A stretch of DNA of 64,000 nt from Rattus norvegicus (GCF_036323735.1 NC_086028.1:22595001-22659000); one strand, 5' to 3'. Shown: positions 10,612 to 23,820, counted from the stretch's first letter. The notes: a model not told the origin generated them from the sequence alone. A program made the numbers and translations.

Positions 10612-12826
10612 AGAAGAACTCATTCTTTTTTTTTTTTTATTAACTTGAGTATTTCTTATATACATTTCGAGTATTATTCCCTTTCCCAGTTTCCGGGCAA
10701 ACATCCCCCTCCCCCCTCCCCCCTTCGTTATGGGTGTTCCCCTCCCCATCCTTCCCCCTTGCCGCCCTCCCCCCAACAATCTAGTTCACTGGGGGTTCAG
10801 TCTTAGCAGGACCCAGGGCTTCCCCTTCCACTGGTGCTCTTACTAGGATATTCATTGCTACCTATGAGGTCAGAGTCCAGGGTCAGTCCATGTATAGTCT
10901 TTAGGTAGTGGCTTAGTCCCTGGAAGCTCTGGTTGCTTGGCATTGTTGTACATATGGGGTCTCGAGCCCCTTCAAGCTCTTCCAGTTCTTTCTCTGATTC
11001 CTTCAATGGGGATCCTATTCTCAATTCAGTGGTTTGCTGCTGGCATTCGCCTCTGTGTTTGCTGTATTCTGGCTGTGTCTCTCGGGAGAGATCTACATCC
11101 GGCTCCTCAACAGGAGAAGCACTTCTTTGATTCATCTATCTTGTCTAATTGGATGGCTGTATATGTATGGGCCACATGTGGGGCAAGCTCTGAATGGGTG
11201 TTTCTTCTGTGACTGTTTTAATCTTTGCCTCACTATTCCCTGCCAAGGGTATTCTTGTTCTTCTTTTAAAGAAGGAGTGAAGCATTCACATTTTGATCAT
11301 CCATCTTGAGTTTCATTTGTTCTAGGCATCTAGGGTAATTCAAGCATTTGGGCTAATAGCCACTTATCAATGAGTGCATACCATGTATGTCTTTCTGTGA
11401 TTGGGTTACCTCACTCAGGATGATATTTTCCAGTTCCGACCATTTGCCTACGAATTTCATAATGTCGTTGTTTTTGATAGCTGAGTAATATTCCATTGTG
11501 TAGATGTACCACATTTTCTGTATCCATTCCTCTGTTGAAGGGCATCTGGGTTCTTTCCAGCTTCTGGCTATTATAAATAAGGCTGCGATGAACATAGTGG
11601 AGCACGTGTCTTTTTTATATGTTGGGGCATCTTTTGGGTATATGCCCAAGAGAGGTATAGCTGGATCCTCTGGTAGTTCAATGTCCAATTTTCTGAGGAA
11701 CCTCCAGACTGATTTCCAGAATGGTTGTACCAGTCTGCAATCCCACCAACAATGGAGGAGTGTTCCTCTTTCTCCACATCCTCGCCAGCATCTGCTGTCA
11801 CCTGAGTTTTTGATCTTAGCCATTCTCACTGGTGTGAGGTGAAATCTCAGGGTTGTTTTGATTTGCATATCCCTTATGACTAAAGATGTTGAACATTTCT
11901 TTAGGTGTTTCTCGGCCATTCGGCATTCCTCAGCTGTGAATTTTTTGTTTAGCTCTGAACCCCATTTTTTAATAGGGTTATTTGTCTCCCTGCGGTCTAA
12001 CTACTTGAGTTCTTTGTATATTTTGGATATAAGGCCTCTATCTGTTGTAGGATTGGTAAAGATCTTTTCCCAATCTGTTGGTTGCCATTTTGTCCTAACC
12101 ACAATGTCCTTTGCCTTACAGAAGCTTTGCCGTTTTATGAGATCCCATTTGTCGATTCTTGATCTTAGAGCATAAGCCATTGGTGTTTTGTTCAGGAAAT
12201 TTTTTCCAGTGCCCATGTGTTCCAGATGTTTCCCTAGTTTTTCTTCTATTAGTTTGAGTGTATCTGGTTTGATGTGGAGGTCCTTGATCCACTTGTACTT
12301 AAGCTTTGTACAGGGTGATAAGCATGGATCGATCTGCATTCTTCTACATGTTGACCTCCAGTTGAACCAGCACCATTTGCTTAAAATGCTATCTTTTTTC
12401 CATTGGATGGTTTTGGCTCCTTTGTCAAAAATCAAGTGACCATAGGTGTGTGGGTTCATTTCTGGGTCTTCAATTCTTTTCCATTGGTCTATCTGTCTGT
12501 CTCTGTACCAATACAATACAGTTTTTATCACTATTGCTCTGTAATACTGCTTGAGTTCAGGGATAGTGATTCCCCCTGAAGTCCTTTTATTGTTGAGGAT
12601 AGTTTTAACTATCCTGGGTTTTTTGTTATTCCAGATGAATTTGCAAATTGTTCTGTCTAACTCTTTGAAGAATTGGATTGGTATTTTGATGGGGATTGCA
12701 TTGAATCTGTAGATCGCTTTTGGTAAAATGGCCATTATTACTATATTAATCCTGCCAATCCATGTGCATGGGAGATCTTGCCATCTTCTGAGGATTTCTT
12801 CAATTTCTTTAGAAGAACTCATTCTT
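10612..12826 (-). mobile_element. Young 5'-truncated LINE-1 with 16-bp target-site duplication
   Basis: The direct repeat AGAAGAACTCATTCTT occurs at 10612-10627 and again at 12811-12826. Between them lies a minus-strand L1: a poly-T (reverse poly-A) start, a complete rodent L1 3' UTR (about 10640-11350), then the C-terminal part of ORF2 (11353-12810). The right junction TTCTT/AAGC fits the L1 endonuclease preference for TTTT/AA. The element is about 2.2 kb, so it is 5' truncated inside ORF2. Sequence quality is high, with long open stretches, so it is a fairly recent rodent insertion, and the empty site can be reconstructed by eye. Confidence 0.95.
11353..12810 (-). pseudogene. LINE-1 ORF2 C-terminal part, one nonsense codon
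   Basis: The minus-strand frame encodes the carboxy third of L1 ORF2. From the 5' end it covers the region after the reverse-transcriptase core (blocks such as AIYRFNAIPIK and GGITIPELK) and then the Cys-rich domain, with the run CWRGCGERGTLLHCWWDC. It ends in HSLISGY and a TAG at 11353-11355, probably the natural stop. A single in-frame TAG at 12001-12003, where the family has a lysine codon after YKEL, splits it into two open blocks. The catalytic reverse transcriptase and endonuclease are absent because of the 5' truncation, so it was never functional at this site. Upstream the frame happens to stay open across the insertion junction into host DNA to an ATG at 12898-12900; this is accidental. 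Confidence 0.9.
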
Positions 12827-13969
12827 AAGCTATGTTTAATCATGTATATAATGACAGTATGAGAAAGGATTTTATCCATGGGGAATGAGTACTTTGCCAA
12901 AAAAAAAAAAACACCCTAACAACAAATTTTTATTGAGAAGACTAATAAAAAAAGGTAAAACCTCATTGTACCGCAAACTGAAATAATTAGACATATAATT
13001 CAAAATTACTCAGACTCATATTTTTAATAATTAGATTTAATAGTGAAATTTTGACTTGGTAGGCTCAATAGAAAATGGCTGAATAGAAATTACAGAACTC
13101 TATCATAGAGTAATTAACACTGGATTACATACATAAGAAGGCATATAGTAAATTGATATATGGAAGAAACATTCACAATTATACATGTAGGACATGAATT
13201 GACGATAACTTAAAGAAATGAATGAGATATGAGTAAATGACTTATTCAATATATAAATGGAAAATACAAAAGCAAAGGGAGCATATTGATCATGTATTTC
13301 TGCGTAAAAAAATTATTGTGGCACTGGCTACTTTAACATAACAAGTATTTATTATGTCCCAGTTTTTATGAATCAGACTCTTCCTGAGGATCACTTGAAT
13401 GCTTATAATTCAAGGTCTCTAACTCATATTCTCTCATCTGAGAGCTATGTCCTCACTGTTATCTGTATACTTAACTGGGGAGGCTGTTTCCAAATTCATT
13501 TGCAAGGTTGTGGGCAGGATACCATTTCTCATGGACTTTCCAACTCAATAATTCTGTTAGCATTCTGCTTACTGACCAGAAGCCTTGTTCAGCTTTTTGT
13601 CACACATACCTCTTCATGACGAACCCATATATGACAGCTAATATGATGATTACACAGAAAAGGGGCAGATAGAGAACAGAGGGAGAAGAGGAGGACACTG
13701 AATGCCTGGCTATGAAACAGAGGTAAAAGTGATCAACAGCAAAGCATAGTTTATAATCTAATTAGCCTAAACTTTTAGAATCCCAGAAATCACTATTCCA
13801 AACATTAGAAGCAATTCATTATGAACTAAGTATATCAAAGGGGAGATTATAATATAAGGTCATGAATGTCAAGAAGGGATCATTGAGAATGACCTTACAG
13901 GCTTCCAAACACAGGAAGACTGAAGCTTAAGGAGTAGTTACAGAGATTCCAAGGAGACTATTAGAATCA
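12827..13969. other. Unique sequence, no gene seen
   Basis: It begins with an A run at 12899-12911 and is AT-rich, with no recognised repeat. The 83-codon frame at 13368-13619 lacks any family signature. Confidence 0.5.
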
Positions 13970-14020
13970 ATGTCTGTATCTCTGTCTGTATCTCTGTGTC
14001 TGTGTCTGTGTCTGTGTCTG

Positions 14021-14084
<64 letters not shown>
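13970..14084. repeat. Compound (TGTCTG)n/(TC)n microsatellite
   Basis: About 55 bp of TCTGTG-type units passes into about 58 bp of uninterrupted TC. The long pure tract suggests a currently unstable locus. Confidence 0.97.
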
Positions 14085-14086
<2 letters not shown>

Positions 14087-14778
14087 CCTCCCTGCAGATG
14101 TGCACCTGGCCATGCACTTAAAGGAATTTATCACCATGTTGGTGCCAAGGCAACAGTCTTCAATGGAGTGGTCTGTATGAAATCCAAGGAAGTCATGCTT
14201 CTACAGGAGAAAAGTCTCATCTAGGAAATGCTGGGCTAACTGCTGCCCAATGGCTTTGGCAAGCCTTCCTTATGCTTTTCTGCAGTTTTACAGCTCAGGA
14301 CCCCAAGATCCTCTTGTAGAAGTTAACTATGGGCTCAAGGTTCATTCACTTCTTATATAACACAATAGCTCAGAAACATTCACTAATGTCTAACAATGCA
14401 AAACACATTTTCTCAGACCTAACACAAGAACCATAACACAAGAACTAGATCTACTGCTGTGAAAGGGAGAAGAAATGTAAACATTACCCAAACATTTTAG
14501 TGCCTTTTAAAAAAGGCACTTATATGTGTTTGCATCTCTGTGTGAATACTCTCTGTTACAGGTATGCTTAGAAGCCATAAGATAGCGTGTATTCTTCTGA
14601 AAGGACAGTAAGCCCTATATTTAAGAGGAATGATGCACATTATGTGGTAGTATTATGACTACTATAAATGCTAAGTGAAATTAATTATAGGCCAAGTTAC
14701 CACTACCTACCAAACAAAAATCATATTCAATAATTATGATAAAATATGAATATTTTCAAACACATCTGAGATCTTGTG

Positions 14779-14782
<4 letters not shown>
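14085..14782. other. Unique sequence, no gene seen
   Basis: No nameable element. The Leu/Ser-rich frame starting in the neighbouring microsatellite is an artefact of the TC repeat. Confidence 0.5.
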
Positions 14783-14816
<34 letters not shown>

Positions 14817-14860
14817 TCTCTCACACACACACACACACACATATGCACACACACTGTCAC
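14783..14860. repeat. (TC)n(AC)n compound microsatellite
   Basis: TC array to about 14820, then CA repeats with ATATG interruptions. The two arrays abut directly. Confidence 0.95.
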
Positions 14861-14984
14861 ATACACATACACCCCCACAAATGCTATTTATACTAACAAC
14901 CATAAAGAAACATGATCACAGAAAAACATGTAAACGTAGAAATTGAGGCACTGTAAAACAGAATGCATTTGCTTAAACTGAAAA

Positions 14985-17677
14985 AGGAATTTCTTTTTTA
15001 ATTGAAAATAGACTAACCCTCATTCAGACTAAGATAAGGGTTATCCAGAGGGGACAGAAAGTGTATCCAAATTAACAAAATCAGAAATGAAACAGGAGAC
15101 ATAACAACAGAAACTGAGGAGATTCAAAAAATCAAAACTACAAAAGCCAACACTCAACAAACCTGGAAAATCTGAATGAAGGGGACAATATTCTAGACAG
15201 AACCAGGTACCAAAGTTATATCAGGATCAGATAAACCATCTAAACAGTTCCATAACTCCTAAAGAAACAGAGGGAGTCATTAAACGTCTCAAAAAAAAAA
15301 AGCCCAGGACCAGATGGGTTTAGTACAGAATTCTATCAGTCCTTCAAAGTAGACCTCATACCAATATTCTCCAAACTATTCCACAAAATATCAACAGAAG
15401 GAACACTACCCAATTCCTTCTATGAAGCCACAATTACACTTATACCTAAACCACACAAAGACCCAACAAAGAAAGAGAATTTCAGACCAATTTTCCTCAG
15501 GAATATTGATGCCAAAAAATTACTAAATAAAATTCTCACAAACTAAATACAAGCACATCAAAAAGATCATCCATCATGATCAAGTAGGATTCATCCCAGG
15601 GATGCAGGGATGGTTCAATATATGGAAATCCATCAACATAATCCACTATGTAAACAAACTCAAAGAAAAAAAAAGAACACATGATCTTTTCATTAAATGC
15701 TGAGAAAGCATTTGACAAAATTCAACATTCTTTCATGTTAAAAATCTTGGAAAGATCATGAATTCAAGGCCCATACCTAAACATAGTAAAAGCAATATAA
15801 AGCCAATCAGTAGCCAACATCAAACTCAATGTTGAGAAAATCCCACTAAATCAAATGGCTGAGACAAGGCTGCCCACTCTCTCCCTACCTATTCAATATA
15901 GTACTTGAAGTTTTAGCCACAGCAATTAGACCACAAAAGGAGGTCAAAGGGATATAAATTGGAAAGGAGGGAGTCAAAATATCGCTATTTGCAGATGATA
16001 TGATAGTATACTTAAGTAACCCTGGAAATTCTACCAGCTAACTGCCACAGCTGATAAACAATTACAGCAAAGTGGCTGGGTATAAAAATTAACTCAAACA
16101 AATCAGTAGCCTTCCTCTACTCAAAGGATAAACAGGCTGAGAAAGAAATTAGAGAAGGAAAACCCTTCACAATAGTCACAAAAAATATTAAATACCTTGG
16201 TGTGACTCTAAGCAAGCAAATAAAAGTTCTGTGTGACAAGAACTTCAAGTTGCTGAAGAAAGACATTGAAGATCTCAGAAGATGGAAAGATGTCCCATGC
16301 TCATGGATTGGCAGTAACAATATTGTAAAAATGACCGTCTTGCCAAAAGCAATCTACAGATTCAATGCAATCCCCATCAAAAATCCAGCTCAATTATTCG
16401 TAAAGTATAAAAGAGCAATTTACAAATTCACTCGGAATAACAAAAAACCCATTCTCAACAATAAAAGAACTTCTGGGGGAATCACCATCCCTGATCTCAA
16501 GCTGTATTTTAGAGCAATGGTGATAAAAACCTGTATGGTCTTAGTGCACAGACAGGGAGATAGATCAATGGAATAGAATTGAAGACCCAGAAATGAACCC
16601 ACTCACCTGTGGTCACTTGATCTTTGACAAAGGAGCTAAAACCATCCAGTGGAAAAAAGACAGCATTTTCAACAAATGGTGCTGGTTCAACTGGCAGTCA
16701 ACATGTAGAAGACTGCAAGTCGAAGCATTCTTATCACCCTGTACAAAGCTCGAGTCCAAGTGGATCAAGGACCTCCACATAAAACCAAATACACTCAACT
16801 ATTAGAAGAAAAAGTGGGGAAGTCATGAACACAAGGGCACTGGGGAAAATTTCCTGCACAAAACACCAATGGCTTATGCTCTAAGATCAAGAATCGACAA
16901 ATGGGATCTCACAAAACAGCAAAGTTTCTGTAAGTCAAAGGACACTGTCATTAGGATAATATGGCAACCAACAGATTGGGAAAAGAACTTTACCAATCCT
17001 ACATCTGATAGAGGGATAATATCCAAAATATACAAAGAACACAAGAAGTTAGACTCCAGAGAGCTAAATAACCCTATTTAAAAAATGGGACACAGAGCTA
17101 AACAAAGAATTCTCAGCTGAAGAATATCGAATGGCTGAGAAGCACCTAAATTTTTTTGAACATCCTTAATCATGAGGGAAATGCAAATCAAAACAACCCT
17201 GAGATTTTACCTGATACTAGTCAGAATGGCTAAGATAAAAAACTCATGTGAAAACAGATGCTGAAGAGGATGTGGAGAAAGAAGAACACTACTCCATTGT
17301 TGGGACTGCAAGCTGGTACAACCACTCTGGAAATCTGTCTGGAGTTTCCACAAAAAATTGTATGTAGTACTACTTGAGTACCACACCTGAACATATACCC
17401 AAAAGATGTTCCAACATATCAAAAAGACACATGCTCCACTATGTTCAAAGCAGCCTTATTTATAATACTCAGCAGTTGGAAAGAACCCAGATGTCTCTCA
17501 CCAGAGGAATGAATACAGAAAATGTGGTACATTTATACAATGGAGTACTATTCACCTATTATAAACAATGACTTCATCAAATTCATAGGCAAATGGATAG
17601 AATTATAAAATACTATGCTAAATGAGGTAACCCAACCACAAGAAATCCACACATGGTATGCACTCACTGAATATTAG
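14985..17677 (+). pseudogene. LINE-1 ORF2 pseudogene (reverse transcriptase to C-terminus)
   Basis: L1 ORF2 reverse-transcribes RNA at a nicked target. Here the reverse-transcriptase part is recognisable: the PGPDGF motif near 15300-15320, and the catalytic FADD motif encoded at 15988-15999 (TTT GCA GAT GAT). Further on come fragments of the thumb and linker (16202-17081), and the ORF end ALTEY followed by TAG at 17675-17677. Frameshifts and stops interrupt it at least between 15540 and 15720, and near 16580, 16805 and 17080. The endonuclease domain is missing by truncation. No activity is expected. Confidence 0.88.
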
Positions 17678-18412
17678 CCCTAAAGTTAGGATTACCCAAG
17701 ATACAATGCACAGATCACATGAAGCTCTAGAAGGAGGACCAAAGTGCGGATACTTTAGTCCTTCTTAGAAGGGGAAACAAAAATATTCACAGGAGGTAAT
17801 ACAGCAACAATGTTTGGAGCAGAGACTGAAGGAAAAGCCATCCAGAGACTGCCCTGTCTGGGTATCCAGCCCATATACAGCCACCAAACCTAGACAATAT
17901 TGTTGATGCCAAGAAGTACATGCTGATGGGAGCCTGATGTAGCTGTCTCCTGAGAGGCTCTGCCAGAACATGACAAATACAGAGGTAGATACTTGCAACC
18001 ATTGACCTGAGAATGGGGTCCCCATGGAGTAGTTAGAGAAAGGATTGTAGGAGCTGAAGGGGTTTGCAACCCCATAAGAACAACAATATCAACCAACCAG
18101 AGTTCTGAGTAACTAAACCACACTCCAAAGATTACACATGGACAGACCAATGGCTCCAGTGGCATATGTAGCAGAGGATGATGTTGTTGGGTACCTATGG
18201 GAGGAGAAGCCCTTGGTCCTGCCAAGACTCGATGCCTCAGTGTAATAGACTACCAGGGCAGGGAGGCAGGAAGGGGTGAATGGGTGAGGTAACATCCTCC
18301 AAGAAGGAGGGAGAGGGAGAATAGTTTTGGGGTTTTATGGATGGGAAACCAGGCAAGGGTATAACACTTGAATGTAAATAAAAATATATCCAATAAAAAT
18401 ATAAAAAAAAGA
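14985..18412 (+). mobile_element. LINE-1, plus strand, 5' truncated, older rodent subfamily
   Basis: It starts inside ORF2 just upstream of the reverse-transcriptase domain (AAATTAACAAAATCAGAAATG at about 15071) and ends with a 3' UTR (17678-18405) and the A-rich tail AATAAAAATATAAAAAAAAG. About 3.4 kb. Many substitutions and small indels break the coding part, so it is much older than the copies at 10.6 and 61 kb. I see only an 8-base candidate flanking repeat (AATAGACT at 15007-15014 and 18414-18421), too short and inside the apparent element, so I do not call a target duplication. Confidence 0.92.
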
Positions 18413-18424
18413 TAATAGACTTTT

Positions 18425-18790
18425 CTCTTATATAATATGCCCTCATCACACTGTCTTCTCCCTCAACTCCTTCCAGCTCTCTGCCTAACCTCCACTAGCC
18501 TGACTTCCTGTCCAGTTCCTCTTCAGAAAAGAGCAGGCCTCCAAGAGACGACAATTGAAATGGATAAAACAAAATACAACAGGACAAGGCAAAAGCCTTC
18601 CTCTTAAGGCTGGACAAGGCAATGCAGAAGGAGAAGAGTTTCAAGAGAAGCAAACAAATTGAATCACCTGCTGCCACTCCTAGGGGTCCCACAAAACCAC
18701 AGAGCTAACAACCATAACTTACGCAGAGGGCCTGGTGCCGACCCATCTAGTCCCAAAGTTCCAGTGCATTTTAAAAGTACAGAGAATTAA
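18425..18790. mobile_element. Probable rodent L1/Lx-related repeat fragment
   Basis: Blocks such as AAGAGCAGGCCTCC, GGCTGGACAAGGCAA, AGGGGTCCCACAAAACCAC and GCAGAGGGCCTGGTGC are ones I recall as recurrent in rodent genomes, next to L1 3' sequences. The family and orientation are uncertain. It lies immediately after the tail of the L1 at 14985-18412 but is not part of its usual 3' UTR. Confidence 0.4.
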
Positions 18791-19082
18791 AATGCAAGCT
18801 CAGAATAGTTCAAAAGGAAAGGGGCATGTGAAGTAAAGTAGAAGGCTCTACAAAGAAGGAGGGGGGAGGAAGACAGATCAGAGACAGTATGTATAAGATG
18901 GGGAGTTCCGATGGAAGACAGTCGAGATAAAAGGACACTGACTGAGAAACAGGATAAAGAGCTACAGAAACAAAAGTAAGACTAAGTGAGAGTCTCTCCA
19001 TAAAGTACCCACGAGCTCCTCTGGGTATTCGAGTGGCCAACACTGACTGTTTTCAAGGAGTGCAGTGCTGGAAACTATGAAG

Positions 19083-19164
19083 TCTGGGTGAGGTGGTTCA
19101 CTCTAATGGAAACCCAAATCTGAGACTGAATCTGAGACTGAAGAGGAAAGCAGAACATAGCAAG
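19083..19164 (+). mobile_element. B1 SINE remnant with CA-expanded tail
   Basis: GTCTGGGTGAGGTGGTTCAC resembles the B1 head, and ACATAGCAAGAC resembles the B1 right end before its tail. The centre carries a 12-bp tandem duplication (TCTGAGACTGAA twice). The tail passes directly into the CA microsatellite, a common fate of SINE tails. Confidence 0.45.
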
Positions 19165-19175
19165 ACACACACACA

Positions 19176-19212
<37 letters not shown>
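19165..19212. repeat. (AC)n microsatellite
   Basis: About 24 AC units with one TA interruption. It seems to have grown from the tail of the preceding B1 remnant. Confidence 0.97.
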
Positions 19213-19214
<2 letters not shown>

Positions 19215-19223
19215 CACTAGGAT

Positions 19224-19275
19224 GCAGAGGCGTGAGAGATTGGGATTATGTGCAGGGTGATGCCAGGCCCGAATG
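19224..19275 (-). mobile_element. Possible B1 remnant, minus strand
   Basis: GAGATTGGGATTATGTGCAG followed by GGTGATGCCAGGCCCGA resembles the reverse complement of a B1 head. It is only about 50 bp, so this is a weak call. Confidence 0.35.
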
Positions 19276-20265
19276 TGCAGGAAGCTAAATTTACTGTGCC
19301 ATGAGAGGAACACGTGGGACACTATGTGCATGTCCTTAGTATGGGGCATAATGCTCTTGATATCTCCATCTATGTAATTGCCAAGAAGCAGGAAGGCCTG
19401 GAACCTTTGGGAAGAACTCAATGGAACCTGAGGCCATGGTGCAGCATCCTGATAGGAGGCACAGACCCCAAGCAGCTCAGACTCTGGAGGCTTCAGTCCG
19501 TAGTGGTAAGCTCAACACTCTCTACCCCAGCCGCATCAAGAAGCTATAATGGGTCACAGCAAGTCTGTACAGAATTTAGTGTAGTCGCCTGACAGAAGTA
19601 CCACAGTAGGTAAGCCTTCTCAATGCTGGGGAAAACATGAACTGCATTGTTTATCAGTGTATTGTTTTGATCTTATACTTTCTTTCCCTTATGATTCAAT
19701 TTATTATTTTTATCACTTATGTTATAATTATAATAATTTCCCAATTATTTTTCATAGATACATTTACATGTTTCTAATATATATACTATATATATTGTTA
19801 TATATCTGCCACATAAATATATATTGGTTATATGTAATATATACATTCTGCTGTCTTATAAATATTTAGTTGTTGGTTAACAACTTGCATTTTATTAGAA
19901 AAGACTTTATTACTGTCCTTCCCTTTTTAAAATCTAATATACACCTTTTCTTCTAGGTCATTTCATAACTATAACATATATACTTTCCTTCTCGTGACTA
20001 TTTCATCATAGCTTCCTTACATCACTACTTAATTATTCACATTCTTAGCCCCCTAAAACATGTAATATATAACTATACTTTTCCTCCAAGAAAAGTAACC
20101 TAGTGGTAGTGTTTTTGAACCTAACAGTTCCTTAAGATAAACAGTGAAGTGTGCAAGTATCTTATCTACCAGTCAACACTGGGGTTGCTGGTAAACATCG
20201 TATTTGCCATTGTTGTAGGTTTCCCATCCCAAAACATACCCATGTAAAGAGAATGAATAGGAATA
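19276..20265. other. AT-rich unique sequence, no gene seen
   Basis: Region 19660-19880 is very AT-rich, with TATA-type runs. No repeat family was recognised and no coding potential is seen. Confidence 0.5.
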
Positions 20266-20269
20266 CTCA

Positions 20270-23200
20270 GTTTAACTAAAAACACATAGCAAAAGAAACT
20301 GAGAAATGGGAAACATTACAGATGGGAACACTTCCCAAAGCAGATGCAGAAATCACAAAAGAAGAAACAGAGAAAACAGGAGCAAGTACCCTATCACTAG
20401 TTGTCGACAGTCTAAGAACACAAAACAAAGAAAATGAAATGCTGTAAAGGCCAGAAACATATTTCAAATGCGTACTTTTCAAAAGAATTATCAACCAAGG
20501 AGAGGTCTTAGATAATCAGAAAAGGATTTAATTCAGGACCAAGGCATGAAACTTATCAATTTGGAAGAAATAATCAGCAAATTTTGGGAGAAAAAAACCA
20601 ACAGGGAAAAAAATTCCACTGGAAGAAGTTAGAGTAGCTGAAAAACGAATCCAAGAGATCTGAGAAATAATCTATCAATTAAAAACAAACAAACAAAAGA
20701 ATTACCAATAGAGAATACCAATCATAAAACCATGTTTTAAGAATAAAGGAAATGTTGAGACATTTATGTAAAGATAATGATTAACGAACATGACCACATC
20801 TCCAAGAAGTCTGGGACATATTGAAGATCCAATATTTAAGAACCCATGGAACTGAAAGAGTAAAGTAAAGTCAGAAGACTTATACAATTTATTTAAAGAA
20901 GTTTCAGCCAATAATTTCCCAAACTTAGAAAAAAGAACACAAAACCAAACACAAAAATTCTCTACAAGCAGACAGATTCATGAGCAGATAAAAAAAGAGC
21001 AACGTATCATAATCAACATCACAAACTGTGAATGAAAGTAACAATAATAAAAATTGTAAGGGAAAAACACCAGCTTAATGTTCAGAGGCAGAAACTTCCA
21101 AGTAACACGAATATCAGTGTACACATCTGAATTTTTATTAAAAGAAATGTATACAGACAAGAATAAGAAGACAATTTCATCATTGGAAACCCAAGAAAGA
21201 ATATATTTCTGGAGAGGAACATGTGGACACAGAGAATCCAGGAAGAAACCATTCAGTCATAGCAAAGCAGAGGAGCTCCAATACTACAAGGAAAGAACTG
21301 GGAAGAAACCATCCGACCCACTAAGGAACATCCTCAAAGATCATTGACAATGAAGGACTCTTTCAACGACAATGTTCATCAATGTAAATGGATGTAATTC
21401 AGAAAATAAAAGATTCAGACTATCTGAATGGATTAATAAAAGCTATCCAAGTATCTATTGTCTTCAAGAAATCTATCGAATCTAAGTATTAAAAAAAATT
21501 GAAATCAACCTCAACTATAGCCTAAGAAACCACACCAAGTTCTGTAGATTGTTGGAATCGACAAGCAGTAACTGAAGAATTTTTTAAAACCTAAAAGTCA
21601 TCCTAACCACAAACAAAGTGCAAACATGGAGGGACCCATACAACACTAAACAAAAGAAAGTCAGGGAAAGTAAGCAAGGAAAACCGTGTACAAAATGTAG
21701 CTGTTATAATAGGTTCTAACCAAGTCCAGGTGATCACTCAGGAATACTTCAAAAGTGAATATTCCAACAGGTTGGGAAACCTAGATGCTATGCATAAATT
21801 TCTGAATGCCTAAGGCCTCCTAAAATTAAAGGAAAAAGATAACAATTTAAACAAACTCCTAAAAGTTAGTGTAAGGCAGTAACTGAGTCTTCATACAGTG
21901 AGAAGCCAGAGCTGGATGGATTACTGCTGAATCCAAGCAAACTGTCAAACATCATCTATCAGAATCACTTCTCAAAACTCTGCCAAAAATCAGAAAAGGA
22001 ACTCATCTGAGGAGCAACCTTTCCAAAGATATCAAAGTGAGAGAAGGAAAAACCAACAAGAAAAGAGTACTGTAGACTCATTACCCTGATGAAAATATTC
22101 TCAACTAGATACTTGTAAATCAAATTCAGGAAGATAACAAGACTCATCCCAAGAATGTAAGGGTAGTTAAAGATGTTCAAATAAGAAGTCATACACAGTA
22201 TAAATAGGATTAAGAAATAAAACACAAAATCATGTAAGGAAATAAAGAAAAGGCATTTGAAAAATACAATACACCTTCATGATTTAAGTCCTAAAGAGGC
22301 TCTATATGGCAAACCGGTAGGCAGTGCTATAGGAAATGGGAGAAAACTAGAATTTCCTCTAAAATCTGGGGATGGAATAAGCATGGTTATTATATAAATT
22401 AAAACACTTATTCAAGATTTTTGCAAGTACACCAAGATCAAGGAAAATAAAAGGATTAAAAAAAACAAAGAAAGAAATGAAATCGCATCTATTAACAGAT
22501 GGCTTGATTCTCTGCTAAATAGAGTCAAAACCAGAAGACATTTGAACCTTTCAGTAATATACAAAATCAACCTAAAAAATAGTGAGCTTTTCTGCATACC
22601 AATAATGAATTTGCTCAGGAAGATACTAGAAAAAATCTCATTCACAATAGCTTTTTAAAATACCCAGGAAGAAACCTAATCACGGAGCTAAAACCTCTGC
22701 CACAGAAACTTGGAAACACTGGAAATAAAGAAATAGAATAAGACACTTGACAATGAAAATTAGATCCATACTCCTCATCTTGCACAAAAATCAATTCTAA
22801 GTGTATCAAAGAACTGAATTTAAAACCTGAAATGCTGAAAGTGCTAGATAAAAACATAGAAAAGGCTCCAAGATATAAGTAGAGGCAAGGACTCTCTGAC
22901 TAGAACCCCAGCGACCCAGGCAATTACCCTAAGAAACAACGACTGAGATTACAAAACACTTGAAAACTTCTACATCGCAAAGGAAATCACTGCTGAGCAG
23001 AACTGACAGCCTACAGCATGGGAGAAAACACTGCCATCTCTGGTAACACGCGTCTAGTACGTAGATTATATGAAGACTTTCCAACTTCAAATGTCACAAA
23101 GTCAAAACTGCTACATCAGTAAATGACCCAATGAATTGAACAGTTGACAAAACAAGTAAAAGTATCCCCAAGATATCCTTAGTGTCCAGTATCCTTTGTC

Positions 23201-23815
23201 ATGAAGAAACATTTGGCAGAAAGTGATGGAGAGAATGTGGGGAATAGAGAAATTATCCATCAATATACTTGCATATTTAGCTTACTGATATTCTATTCAC
23301 AATAGCTAGAAAATAGAATCAGCATACACACTCATCCAAAAAATCGGAGACTGTGAAAGCATGGGACAAATACGCAATGTTCAAAATCACAGTGAGAATT
23401 TATTTACCTCTAAACTCAAAAGATATTATGAGACATGCAAGCAAAGGGACAGAACTAGACAGGATATTCACCGAAGAACCCAGGCTCAAGGGACAAATAC
23501 TGAATGTTCTTTCTCACACATGGTTTCTAGCCTCTAATTTTCACATGTGTGTACTTATGGAGGAAGTGAGAATATAGATCATAAAGCTATATGAAGGCCA
23601 CCAAATAGAAGGAACAGGGTCTTAAAGTAGCAGAGATTCACTGTCATGAATACCTGTGGCATGAACATGAAAGGGAAATACTGGAGATGGACGAGTACAA
23701 ATGGGCACAGGACAGAAGATGGAGAGGAAGTGGAAGGGCATTAAAAGAATTAATCAAAACTATGCTTGAGAATGACATGTGAAAACACATTAATTTCCAT
23801 ACTAATTTAAATACC
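20270..23815 (+). mobile_element. Old, long LINE-1 remnant (ORF1 to 3' UTR), plus strand
   Basis: About 3.5 kb retains L1 order. ORF1-like sequence (about 20270-21070) includes CCAAGAAGTCTGGGACATAT and AATTTCCCAAACTTAGAAAAAAG. An ORF2 endonuclease-like stretch near 21360-21480 includes ATCTATTGTCTTCAAGAAATC. Reverse-transcriptase-like text follows (GATGGATTACTGCTGAATCC at about 21914; AGACTCATTACCCTGATGAA at about 22074). A thumb/C-terminal region has TAAAACCTGAAATGCTGAAAGTG near 22822. Diverged 3' sequence runs to about 23815, where a B2/B3 SINE starts. Large internal deletions and stops in all frames show it is long dead. Exact subfamily not resolved. Confidence 0.8.
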
Positions 23816-23820
23816 CAATC

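Noticed and set aside
15007..18421. AATAGACT as a target-site duplication of the L1 at 15-18.4 kb
   Set aside because: Only 8 bases and the left copy appears to lie within the L1-homologous sequence.
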